A stretch of DNA of 12,972 nucleotides, from NCBI GenBank assembly GCA_964401385.1, contig CAYNYF010000099.1, positions 1-12,972 on the forward strand. The letters are read 5' to 3'. The notes beneath the pieces were generated by a model that worked only from the letters and a program-made list of their open reading frames with translations, was not told the DNA's origin and did no database searches. How positions within the stretch are numbered: position 1 is the first letter of the stretch; every line of letters begins with the position of its first letter. Below are positions 1 through 6,888 of the stretch, piece after piece. Position numbers and translations under genes: made by a program. The DNA is from CAYNYF01 sp964401385. GTDB taxonomy: Bacteria; Planctomycetota; Phycisphaerae; SM23-33.

Positions 1-2
1 AA

Positions 3-70
3 GAAAAGGTGCGTCGCCGCGGCGACGCACCCTACGAGTGTTTGCTTGAGCGTGCCGGGTGTCAACCGCG
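3..70. repeat. REP-like hairpin repeat, unit 1
   Basis: The unit opens with GAAAAGGTG. It then forms a perfect 24-bp palindrome at 8-31 (two 12-base arms with no loop) followed by CCTACG. The rest, with TTGAGCGTGC and a GTCAAC tail, recurs in diverged form in the next unit at 82-146. The palindromic core is different in the two units while the flanks are kept, as expected for a repetitive extragenic palindrome family. No coding signal is visible here. Confidence 0.75.
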
Positions 71-81
71 CGGGGGGGACA

Positions 82-146
82 GAAAAAGGTGGGTTGCTGC
101 GCAACCCAGCCTACCCCCATCTTGAGCGTGCGCGGGGTCAATCGCC
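82..146. repeat. REP-like hairpin repeat, unit 2
   Basis: This is a diverged tandem copy of the unit at 3-70, about 79 bases downstream. It has the same GAAAAAGGTG head. The stem is TGGGTTGC (90-97) with GCAACCCA (101-108) around a TGC loop, followed by GCCTAC. The shared tail is CTTGAGCGTGC...GGGGTCAATCGC. The same head-hairpin-CCTAC layout returns at 7919-7990 and 8170-8241. Confidence 0.7.
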
Positions 147-170
147 CTGGGGGCGAATCGGGATTGCCCG

Positions 171-198
171 TTGCCCCCTGGCCGCTGGCGGATAGAAT
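171..198 (+). promoter_or_regulatory. Candidate sigma70-type promoter
   Basis: TTGCCC (171-176, four of six matches to TTGACA) and TAGAAT (193-198, five of six matches to TATAAT) are separated by 16 bases. They lie 49 bases ahead of the chosen start of the GH42-like gene. This is a consensus match by eye only; promoter rules in this lineage are not well known. Confidence 0.35.
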
Positions 199-233
199 CT
201 CCACGGCCGTAACGTGAACGCAAGCCCACGCGG

Positions 234-240
234 AAAGGAG
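234..240 (+). promoter_or_regulatory. Ribosome binding site deciding the start at 247
   Basis: AAAGGAG ends six bases before ATG 247. The alternative in-frame GTG at 214 has no comparable site, and starting there would put eleven extra residues in front of a clean signal peptide. Confidence 0.85.
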
Positions 241-246
241 CTGACG

Positions 247-3200
247 ATGTCGCGCGGATGGATCATGCTGCTGACGGTTTTGCTGGTGCTGCACGCCGGC
301 CGGGGGGTGTCTCTGGCGGACCGGCCGGGGGTGGTCAACGACTGGCTGGTGGCCGGCTATCTCAAGACCCCCGACCCCAACCAGCTTTTGCAGAAACCGT
401 CCGTGGGCGATCCGGCCACGCTCGCCCCGTCGGCGGGCCAGCCGGCCGCGGCCAAGAAATGGCTCAAGCTGCATACCCACACCGGCACGGTGGAATTCCG
501 CGACAATCCCATCGTCACCATCGTCGACAACAGCGTGGTGGTGGCCTTCGTGTACGTGTACTCGCCCAGGATGCAGCCGGCCAAGCTGCTGATGGGGCTC
601 CAGTACGGCGGGTCGGTCTTCCTGAACGGGCACATGGTTCTCTACCTTCCCGGGGGGGCGTCCCTGCGGCCGGACTCCCACCGCGTCGACGTCATCCTGG
701 GCAAGGGCTGGAACCGCCTGCTGGTCAACGTCGCCCGCTATCGCGCCTTTCGCTGGCAGGCGGGCTACGGCGTGCGGATCACCGACCCGGACCTCAAGGC
801 CATCGCCGGCCTGAAGTACTCCATCGAGAACCCCTATCCCGACGGCAAGGCGCGGATGCCGGAGTATGCCCCGCACGTGAGCGTGTACACGGTGGAGCAG
901 TTCGGCACGCACCGCGTGCGGGCGGTCAACCGCACGCCGATCGACCTGAAAGGCGTCGAGCTGATCGTGCGGTCCAAGGCCGGGCGGGAGCTGCTGCGGA
1001 AGCGCCTCGGCCTGCTCAAGGGCCACGCCCACCTGGAGGCCGACATCGACGTGGACGAGGTTTTCTTCCAGCGGAACTGGCCGGGGGCGACGGCGGCGGT
1101 GCGCTTCGAGGGCGGCGAGGTCTCCGCCCGCGTTGAGCCCATGAAGCTGGAGCAGGCCTACAGCGTCGAGTACGAGACGCCGCACATCCAGCGGATGAAG
1201 CCGTGGGCGGCCGGGCGCCCGAGCATCCTGCTTGTGACCAGCGGCCGCAGCCGGCAGGTCGTCGAGCTGATCCAGCGCGGCGACTTCGAGTGGCACTGGG
1301 TGCAGACCGGCGCCAAGGACTTCGGCAAGCGGCTGCGCGAGGAGCTGAGGCTGTACAAGTTCGACTGCATCGTCGTGGCCGGGCAGGCTTGGAAGAAGAT
1401 TCCCGGCCGGCCGCTGCTGGAGAAGCTCATCGACCAGGGCATGGGGGTGGTGTACGTCAACCCGACGGACCTGAGTGCGACAATGGGTGAGTACCTCGGC
1501 ATCGACGCCGCGGCCGAAGTCCAGAAACACGCCCGAGCGGGGGCGGTGGTAAAGGTCGCCGATCATCCGGTCGTAGCCGGCGTGCCGCTGGCCGCGCTGC
1601 CGCCGATCGGCCCGGCCGGGTACAAGATCGACGCCGCCCGCGCCACCGTCGCAGCGAAGGTGGGCGACCGGGCGGTGGTGGCCGTCAGCGAGAAAGGCCG
1701 GCGGCGGGCCGTCGTGCTGAACCTCGGCCGCGGGGCGGAGCTGATCTGGCCGATTCGCCGGGAGAATATTCTCGAGCCGCGCCTGCCGACATGGGAGCGG
1801 CAGTGGTCGCTTCTCCTCAAGTCCATCATCTGGGCGGCGGGCAAGGACGGCGGCGTGGTCGTCAACTGCGAAGTGCCCGCCGAGATCACGCGCGACGAAC
1901 TGCGCAAGACCAAGGCGACGATCCGGCTGTCGGGGCTGACCGGACCGCGCCAGACTCTCGCCGTCGTCAGGAGTCGGGGGCTCCAAGGGCAGGAGGCCAT
2001 GGTCCAGCTCACCCACCTGGGCGACCCGATTGAGATAGGGCTGCCTTCGGGCCTGGAAGCCGGTGAAAACGAGCTGGACGTAAAGGTGCTCGACGCCCAC
2101 AAGCGGGTCGTCGGCTGGGCGACGGGCGTCTTCACCATCGCCCCGCGCGGCTCGATCGGGAAGATCGCCCTTACCCCGGAAAAGCCCTGCTACCCCGAGT
2201 CGGACGAGCTGACCTTCACCGTGCCCGGCAAGGCCGACGCCGACGGGCTGAGGCTGGTCGCCCGCCTAGTGGACAACCGCGGGCGGGAGGTCTGGCGGAA
2301 GGAACGGAGCGTCAAGAAGGGCGATTTCAGCGAGACGTTCACGCTGTCGCCGCGGGGGATGGTCACGCCGGTGGGCCGATTCCGCGTCGAGCTGGCCGGC
2401 GACGGCCACACCGAGGCGACCGGCGAGAGCATCTTCTTCGTCCGCAAGGAGCTCATCTGGGACAGCTACGAGCCGGTGCTGTGGCTGACGCGCGGCGGCG
2501 TGGGCTGGTACTACGACGTCGACTACTTCAAGCTGCTGCGCGAGGTCATGTGGATTCCCAACGGCTGGTGCGCCCGGTTCGGGCCGCGCTCGTCGGCCTA
2601 TTACCAGATGGTCTACGGCGGGTTCAACCGCGTCGGGTATGAGTCGCTGCACTTCTTCTCCATGAACCACAACTGGACCCAGGCCACCTTCGAGATGCGG
2701 CGGCGGAACTTCGCCAAGACCAAGGACATCCGCTGGCTGCACCGCACGCCCGTCGACGCCAAGACAAAGCTGCCGGTGGAGGAGCCCGACTACGCCAAGC
2801 TGCCCTACGGCAACAACCCCCACAACAGCTTTCTCCCGTTGGACGATCCGGAATACCTGGAATGGACGAAGAAGAAGATCGCCTCGCAGATCGACCGGGT
2901 GAACCTGTTCAACCCCATCATCTACGACCTGATGGACGAGGGCTCCTACACGAGCTACGCCCGGGCGTTTGACTTCGACTTCTCGCCCGTGTCACTGAAG
3001 CACTTCCGTATCTGGCTGAAGCAGCAGTACGGCAGCCTGGCGGCCCTCAACAAGGAATGGGAGACCGCCTTCAAGACCTGGGGAGAGGTGATGCCCATGT
3101 ACACCGAGCAGGTCCGCGCTCGGGCCAAGGGCAAGAAGCTGCCCAACTACGCCCCCTGGGCCGACCACCGCAGGTACAACGACATCGTCTACAACAAGTA

Positions 3201-4656
3201 CATCCAGTTCTGCTCCGACGCCGCCCGGGCCGCCGGCGACGGCGACGCCGTGGTCGGCATCGGCGGCGGGCAGCGGCCCGACCCGTACGGCGGCTGGGAC
3301 TACTGGCTGGTCACCAACCACTTCACCTGGATCGAGAACTACTTCGCCGACACCAACGAGTACATCCGCTCGTTCAACACGCGCGACCGGCGGCTGAAGG
3401 CCTGCCCCGGCACCGACGTGTGGTACTCGGTCATGACCGGCAACAGCGGCTTCTACCGCTGGGTGGACTACGGCCACATCCGCGGCGACTTCTCCCTGCT
3501 GCCGCGAGGGGCGGTCACGGCCAGGCAACTGGAGGAGGTCCGCGGGCGCGGCTTCGCCAAGCTGCTGCTGGTGGCCGAGCCCGTCGACGATCCCGTCGGC
3601 ATCCACTATTCGCAGTCGACCATCCGCGTGTCCTACATCCGCGGCGGGCCCGGAGCGGCCGATCAGTACGGCAACGGCGGGCCGCTGATCGCCAAGCTGG
3701 GATTCTATAACCTGCTGGAAGAGCTGGGCTACCAGTACAAGTTCGTCGCCTACGCCCAGGTCGAGGATGGCGAGCTGGCCAAGCAGGGCTACAAGCTGAT
3801 GATCCTGCCGGAGTCGCTGGCGCTTTCCGAGGAGGAGGTCGCCCAGCTCAAGGCGTGGGTCCGGGCCGGCGGCGTGCTGCTGTGCGACCGCTGGACGGGC
3901 GAGTACGACGACCACGGCCGGAAGCTCGAAATCAGCGCCCTGCAAACGGCCTTCGGCATCGACCCCAAGGCGCCGGCCGAGAAGAAGGTCGGCAAGGGCA
4001 CGGTGATCTACCTGGCCTCGGACTTCCCCTGCCGCTACTGGCACGACCGTAACCCGGCCGACGTGAAGCCGTACTGGGACCGGATGAAGGACGTGCTTAA
4101 GAAGGCCGGCCTGGCCGAGCCGCGGGCGAGGATCTACGCCGGCGCCAGCCCGGCGAGGCGGACGGAGATTCGCTACTTCCAGTTGGGCCGGATCCGGTAT
4201 CACGCTATCGGCGCCGAGGTCGCCGGCAGCTATCGGTTCGTCAGCGCCGAGCCGGGCTATCTCTACGACATGCGCGAGGGCAAGGCCGCCGGCCGGACTA
4301 CCGCCATCGAGGTCAAGGCCGAGCCGGAATTCCCCGCCCTGGTGGCGTGGTCGCCGTATCGGATCGAGGCCGTCCAGGCCGCGGCCGACAAAGTTGCCGT
4401 CGCCGGCGGGCAGAGCGTGAAGATCACCGGGCAGGTCAGGGCGGCGGCCAAGCCCGGCGCCCACGTGCTCAACTTCCGCGTGTACGGCCCGGACGGCGTG
4501 GAGCGCCGGCACTACGGCAATACGCTGGTGGCCGAGGGCGGCGCGGCCGCGCTGACGTTCCAGACGGCCCTGAACGAGCCCAAGGGAAAATGGACCGTGA
4601 AGGTGGCCGACCTCGCCAGCGGCATCGTCGGCGAGGCGACCTTCGAGGTGAAGTAG
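247..4656 (+). CDS. Secreted multidomain GH42-like (beta-galactosidase-like) protein
   Basis: The protein is 1469 residues long and probably acts outside the cytoplasm on a glycan. A signal peptide is seen at 1-24: an Arg near the start, a Leu/Val-rich core, and likely cleavage after SLA. Residues about 33-182 look like a galactose-binding-like beta sandwich (FLNG, then KGWNRLLVNV). Residues about 326-536 resemble a ThuA/GATase-like domain. About 640-735 is an Ig-like beta domain. About 738-1140 is a GH42-like barrel, with YDLMDEGSYT carrying the likely acid/base Glu898 and the family-style stretch FRIWLKQQYGSLAALNKEW from about 920. About 1160-1267 matches the GH42 trimerisation domain (LMILPESLALSEEEV, then AGGVLLCDRW). 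The C-terminus (about 1375-1469) is another beta domain. The usual nucleophile Glu, expected some 170 residues after Glu898, is not obvious, so activity is uncertain. The protein is much longer than ordinary GH42 enzymes (about 650-700 residues). The TAG stop lies at the edge of a repeat. The substrate is unknown. Confidence 0.92.
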   Translation: MSRGWIMLLTVLLVLHAGRGVSLADRPGVVNDWLVAGYLKTPDPNQLLQKPSVGDPATLAPSAGQPAAAKKWLKLHTHTGTVEFRDNPIVTIVDNSVVVAFVYVYSPRMQPAKLLMGLQYGGSVFLNGHMVLYLPGGASLRPDSHRVDVILGKGWNRLLVNVARYRAFRWQAGYGVRITDPDLKAIAGLKYSIENPYPDGKARMPEYAPHVSVYTVEQFGTHRVRAVNRTPIDLKGVELIVRSKAGRELLRKRLGLLKGHAHLEADIDVDEVFFQRNWPGATAAVRFEGGEVSARVEPMKLEQAYSVEYETPHIQRMKPWAAGRPSILLVTSGRSRQVVELIQRGDFEWHWVQTGAKDFGKRLREELRLYKFDCIVVAGQAWKKIPGRPLLEKLIDQGMGVVYVNPTDLSATMGEYLGIDAAAEVQKHARAGAVVKVADHPVVAGVPLAALPPIGPAGYKIDAARATVAAKVGDRAVVAVSEKGRRRAVVLNLGRGAELIWPIRRENILEPRLPTWERQWSLLLKSIIWAAGKDGGVVVNCEVPAEITRDELRKTKATIRLSGLTGPRQTLAVVRSRGLQGQEAMVQLTHLGDPIEIGLPSGLEAGENELDVKVLDAHKRVVGWATGVFTIAPRGSIGKIALTPEKPCYPESDELTFTVPGKADADGLRLVARLVDNRGREVWRKERSVKKGDFSETFTLSPRGMVTPVGRFRVELAGDGHTEATGESIFFVRKELIWDSYEPVLWLTRGGVGWYYDVDYFKLLREVMWIPNGWCARFGPRSSAYYQMVYGGFNRVGYESLHFFSMNHNWTQATFEMRRRNFAKTKDIRWLHRTPVDAKTKLPVEEPDYAKLPYGNNPHNSFLPLDDPEYLEWTKKKIASQIDRVNLFNPIIYDLMDEGSYTSYARAFDFDFSPVSLKHFRIWLKQQYGSLAALNKEWETAFKTWGEVMPMYTEQVRARAKGKKLPNYAPWADHRRYNDIVYNKYIQFCSDAARAAGDGDAVVGIGGGQRPDPYGGWDYWLVTNHFTWIENYFADTNEYIRSFNTRDRRLKACPGTDVWYSVMTGNSGFYRWVDYGHIRGDFSLLPRGAVTARQLEEVRGRGFAKLLLVAEPVDDPVGIHYSQSTIRVSYIRGGPGAADQYGNGGPLIAKLGFYNLLEELGYQYKFVAYAQVEDGELAKQGYKLMILPESLALSEEEVAQLKAWVRAGGVLLCDRWTGEYDDHGRKLEISALQTAFGIDPKAPAEKKVGKGTVIYLASDFPCRYWHDRNPADVKPYWDRMKDVLKKAGLAEPRARIYAGASPARRTEIRYFQLGRIRYHAIGAEVAGSYRFVSAEPGYLYDMREGKAAGRTTAIEVKAEPEFPALVAWSPYRIEAVQAAADKVAVAGGQSVKITGQVRAAAKPGAHVLNFRVYGPDGVERRHYGNTLVAEGGAAALTFQTALNEPKGKWTVKVADLASGIVGEATFEVK

Positions 4657-4729
4657 ACAAAGGGGTCAGGTACCTTTTCCAACATTGCAGCACGGCGGGG
4701 ACGGCTGGCTCAAGGGTACGGCTGGGCGG
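4655..4729 (+). repeat. 75-bp tandem repeat, copy 1
   Basis: The unit starts with AGACAAAGGGGTCAGGTACC and ends in GGGTACGGCTGGGCGG. It abuts copy 2 directly, with one difference in 75 bases (C4680 versus G4755). Its first two bases are part of the TAG stop of the GH42-like gene. The head AAAGGGGTCAGGTAC recurs inverted at 4866-4963. Confidence 0.9.
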
Positions 4730-4804
4730 AGACAAAGGGGTCAGGTACCTTTTCGAACATTGCAGCACGGCGGGGACGGCTGGCTCAAGGGTACGGCTGG
4801 GCGG
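4730..4804 (+). repeat. 75-bp tandem repeat, copy 2
   Basis: Nearly exact copy of 4655-4729 in the same orientation, with period 75 and no spacer. It is followed by a G+C-rich hairpin: GGCCGCG (4821-4827) pairs with CGCGGCC (4832-4838) around CCCC. There is no T-run after it, so I do not call a terminator. Confidence 0.9.
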
Positions 4805-4865
4805 TTGGGGCTGTTTTGCGGGCCGCGCCCCCGCGGCCGGGCGAGAAAGGATTGCCCCCATGCCA

Positions 4866-4904
4866 CGAACGCGGCCTAAAAAAGTACCTGACCCCTTTGT
4901 TTCT
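4866..4904 (-). repeat. 39-bp repeat, inverted relative to the 75-bp units, copy A
   Basis: It begins CGAACGCGGCC and continues AAAAAAGTACCTGACCCC then TTTG. The core is the reverse complement of the ACAAAGGGGTCAGGTAC head of the 75-bp units, missing one C. With copy B it forms the right arm of a large inverted arrangement spanning 4657-4963. Confidence 0.88.
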
Positions 4905-4911
4905 TTGTTTC

Positions 4912-4963
4912 CGAACGCGGCCTAAAAAAGTACCTGACCCCTTTGTTTCTGACCCCTTTGTTT
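4912..4963 (-). repeat. 39-bp repeat copy B plus partial third copy
   Basis: 4912-4950 repeats copy A exactly with a 46-base period. A truncated third copy, TGACCCCTTTGTTT (4950-4963), follows at once. The ribosome binding site of the next gene starts three bases later, so the repeat forms most of that gene's leader. Confidence 0.88.
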
Positions 4964-4965
4964 GC

Positions 4966-4970
4966 GGGAG
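4966..4970 (+). promoter_or_regulatory. Ribosome binding site deciding the start at 4979
   Basis: GGGAG lies eight bases before ATG 4979, the better spacing. ATG 4973 would be only two bases away, and a TTG at 4943 lies inside the repeat. No separate promoter is evident between the repeats and the gene. Confidence 0.65.
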
Positions 4971-4978
4971 TGATGGCA

Positions 4979-6844
4979 ATGGGCAAGACGTGGTCGGTCC
5001 GTAACGGGAAGCTGCAACTGCTGCTGGATGAGAAGAGGCTGTCGGTGACGGTGCGGATGGGGCGGGGGGCGTGGAGCACCGCCGGCGCCGGGCCGAAGGA
5101 GATCGCAATCTCCTCCGGGGACGAGGCGGCCGCCATGCCGCTGGCCGCGGCCGGGAAGAAGAAGATTTCCCCGTACCACTCCGGCACGGCCGTGGGCTTT
5201 CGCGTGGACGTCGGCGGCTTTGGCAACTCCGACCTGGCCCTGACGCTGCTGGTCCTGCTGGACCTGAAGTATCCCGAGCTGACCGTCCACGTCTCCGCCC
5301 GGGAGCCGGAGGCTTGCTTCGGGCATCTCCGCTGGCCGGGGCCGATGCAGCCGCCGCCCGGGGCCGACGCGACCACGGCCATCCCCATCAAACAGGGCGC
5401 GCTGCTGCCCGGCGACTGGGGGCGGGAATTCCAGCTCGTCCACAACGTCAACGGCGGCGGGGCGATGTACATGCCCTGGTGGGGCCAGTACACCGCCGAC
5501 GGCGGCTACCTCGCCGTCGTCGAGACCGTCGCCGACGCGAGCGTGGTCGTGGACCATCCCGCCGGCGGGCCGACGTCCGTCGGCGTGCAGTGGGACCCGA
5601 GCCTGGGGAGGTTCGCTTCCGCCCGCCGCATGCGGTACCTCTTCGGCGCCCCGTGCGAGTTCGTCACGCTGGCCAGGGCCTACCGCAACCACGTGCTCTC
5701 GCGGGGGCGGTTCGTCAGCCTCACCGAGAAGGTCGCGCGGACGCCGGCGGTGGCGTCGCTGATCGCCGCTCCGCTGGTCCACACCAGCATCCTCACTCAC
5801 ATCCAGCCGGCCAGCCGCTACTACGATCGGGACGACCCGGCCCGCAATCACCGGCTGGTCAGCTTCGCCCGCCGCACCGCCCAGCTCCGGCGGCTCAGAG
5901 CCCGCGGCCTCGAGCGCGCCCTGGTTCACCTGGACGGCTGGGGCGTTCGCGGCTACGACAACCTCCACCCGGACATCCTGCCGCCGTGCCCGGAGGCGGG
6001 CGGCTGGGACGGCCTGCGGGAGCTGGGGCGGGCCTGCCGCGAGCTGGGCTACAAGCTCATCCTGCACGACCAGTACCGCGACTACTTTCTCGACGCCGCC
6101 AGCTTCGACCTGCGCCACGCGGTGCACGACGCACGCGGCGATGTCCCCCAGCACGCCATCTGGTACGGGGGCCGGCAGGCGCTGCTGTGCGCGGCCGTGG
6201 CCTGCGACTACGTCCGGCGGAACTACGACGAGATCGCGGCCCACGGCATCCCCATCGACGGGGCGTACCTGGACGTGTTCGCCTCGGTGGACCCGGACGA
6301 GTGCTTCAGCCCGGAGCACCCGATGACGCGCGAGCAGTGCATGTGGCATCGCTGCCGCTGCTTCGGGCTGATCCGCTCCCGCGGCGGCATCATCAGCTCG
6401 GAGGAGCCGATGGACTTCGCCGTGCCGCACATCGACCTGGTGCACTGGGGGCCGTACCCGTCTTATCCTGACCTTCACGGGCGCGGGCCGGCATTGGGCA
6501 CGCCGGTGCCGCTGCTGAATCTGGTGTATCACGATTCGGTCATCGTGCCGTGGATGCTCGGCCGCGGCCGCGACGCCTGGGGGCCGGAAACCGACGACGG
6601 CGCCGCCCAGGCGGCGCTGAACGGTGCAATGCCCTACCTGAACATCGACGCCGACGACGCGGAGTTGCAGGAATGCCTGCGCCTCTGCCGGCTGCACCAG
6701 CGCGTGGGGCGGCAGGAGCTGATCGGCCACGAGCTGCTGGACGCGGCCGGGCGGCGGCGGAGGTCGGTCTTTGCCGATGGAACCGTGGTGGAGGCCGACC
6801 TGGACAGCGGCGCGTGGACCTGCCCGGACCTGCCGGAGCCGTAG
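4979..6844 (+). CDS. GH101/GH129-like glycosidase (DUF5696-type), cytoplasmic
   Basis: The protein has 621 residues, no signal peptide and no membrane segment, so it is likely intracellular. Residues 1 to about 260 look like a beta sandwich (YMPWWGQYTADGGYLAVVE). From about 268 a TIM-barrel-like region begins (TSILTHIQPASRYYDRDDP). Three acidic motifs fall in the order seen in the GH101/GH129 alpha-N-acetylgalactosaminidase group: HLDGWG with Asp319, GAYLDVFAS with Asp432 (candidate nucleophile), and ISSEEPMDF with Glu475 or Glu476 (candidate acid/base). LILHDQYRDYF lies between the first and second. These assignments come from motif order and recall, not from an alignment. The substrate could be an alpha-linked GalNAc-like or other sugar. 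The gene follows the repeat cluster 322 bases after the GH42-like gene and may be transcribed with it. It converges on the nucleoside hydrolase gene. ATG 4979 was chosen from ribosome-site spacing. Confidence 0.88.
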   Translation: MGKTWSVRNGKLQLLLDEKRLSVTVRMGRGAWSTAGAGPKEIAISSGDEAAAMPLAAAGKKKISPYHSGTAVGFRVDVGGFGNSDLALTLLVLLDLKYPELTVHVSAREPEACFGHLRWPGPMQPPPGADATTAIPIKQGALLPGDWGREFQLVHNVNGGGAMYMPWWGQYTADGGYLAVVETVADASVVVDHPAGGPTSVGVQWDPSLGRFASARRMRYLFGAPCEFVTLARAYRNHVLSRGRFVSLTEKVARTPAVASLIAAPLVHTSILTHIQPASRYYDRDDPARNHRLVSFARRTAQLRRLRARGLERALVHLDGWGVRGYDNLHPDILPPCPEAGGWDGLRELGRACRELGYKLILHDQYRDYFLDAASFDLRHAVHDARGDVPQHAIWYGGRQALLCAAVACDYVRRNYDEIAAHGIPIDGAYLDVFASVDPDECFSPEHPMTREQCMWHRCRCFGLIRSRGGIISSEEPMDFAVPHIDLVHWGPYPSYPDLHGRGPALGTPVPLLNLVYHDSVIVPWMLGRGRDAWGPETDDGAAQAALNGAMPYLNIDADDAELQECLRLCRLHQRVGRQELIGHELLDAAGRRRRSVFADGTVVEADLDSGAWTCPDLPEP

Positions 6845-6876
6845 CTCCGTTGCGCAGAAATCCACCTTTTCCTTTC
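6841..6876 (-). repeat. Degenerate REP-like repeat at the gene end
   Basis: Read on the minus strand this is GAAAGGAAAAGGTGG, then TTTCTGCGCAACGGAGCTAC. That matches the head, TGCGCAAC centre and terminal CTAC of the unit at 82-146, but the left stem arm has decayed. It contains the TAG stop of the glycosidase gene and fills nearly the whole 44-base gap to the convergent gene. Confidence 0.5.
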
Positions 6877-6888
6877 TTAACCGCGCGC

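Noticed and set aside
214..246. GTG 214 as the start of the GH42-like gene
   Set aside because: No ribosome site at proper spacing, and it would push the signal peptide inward. ATG 247 has AAAGGAG six bases ahead.
2992..4512. 506-codon open frame on the minus strand
   Set aside because: Antisense to the well-supported GH42-like gene. Composition is typical of a high-G+C shadow frame (Val, Gly, Asp, His rich) with no domain.
4821..4838. Rho-independent terminator
   Set aside because: A 7-bp G+C stem is present but no T-run follows. It is equally likely to be another palindromic repeat.
4655..4963. CRISPR array
   Set aside because: The 75-bp units are directly adjacent with no unique spacers, and the other copies are inverted. 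No cas genes are present.
4943..4978. TTG 4943 as the start of the glycosidase gene
   Set aside because: It lies inside the repeat, lacks a ribosome site, and gives a non-homologous-looking N-terminus.
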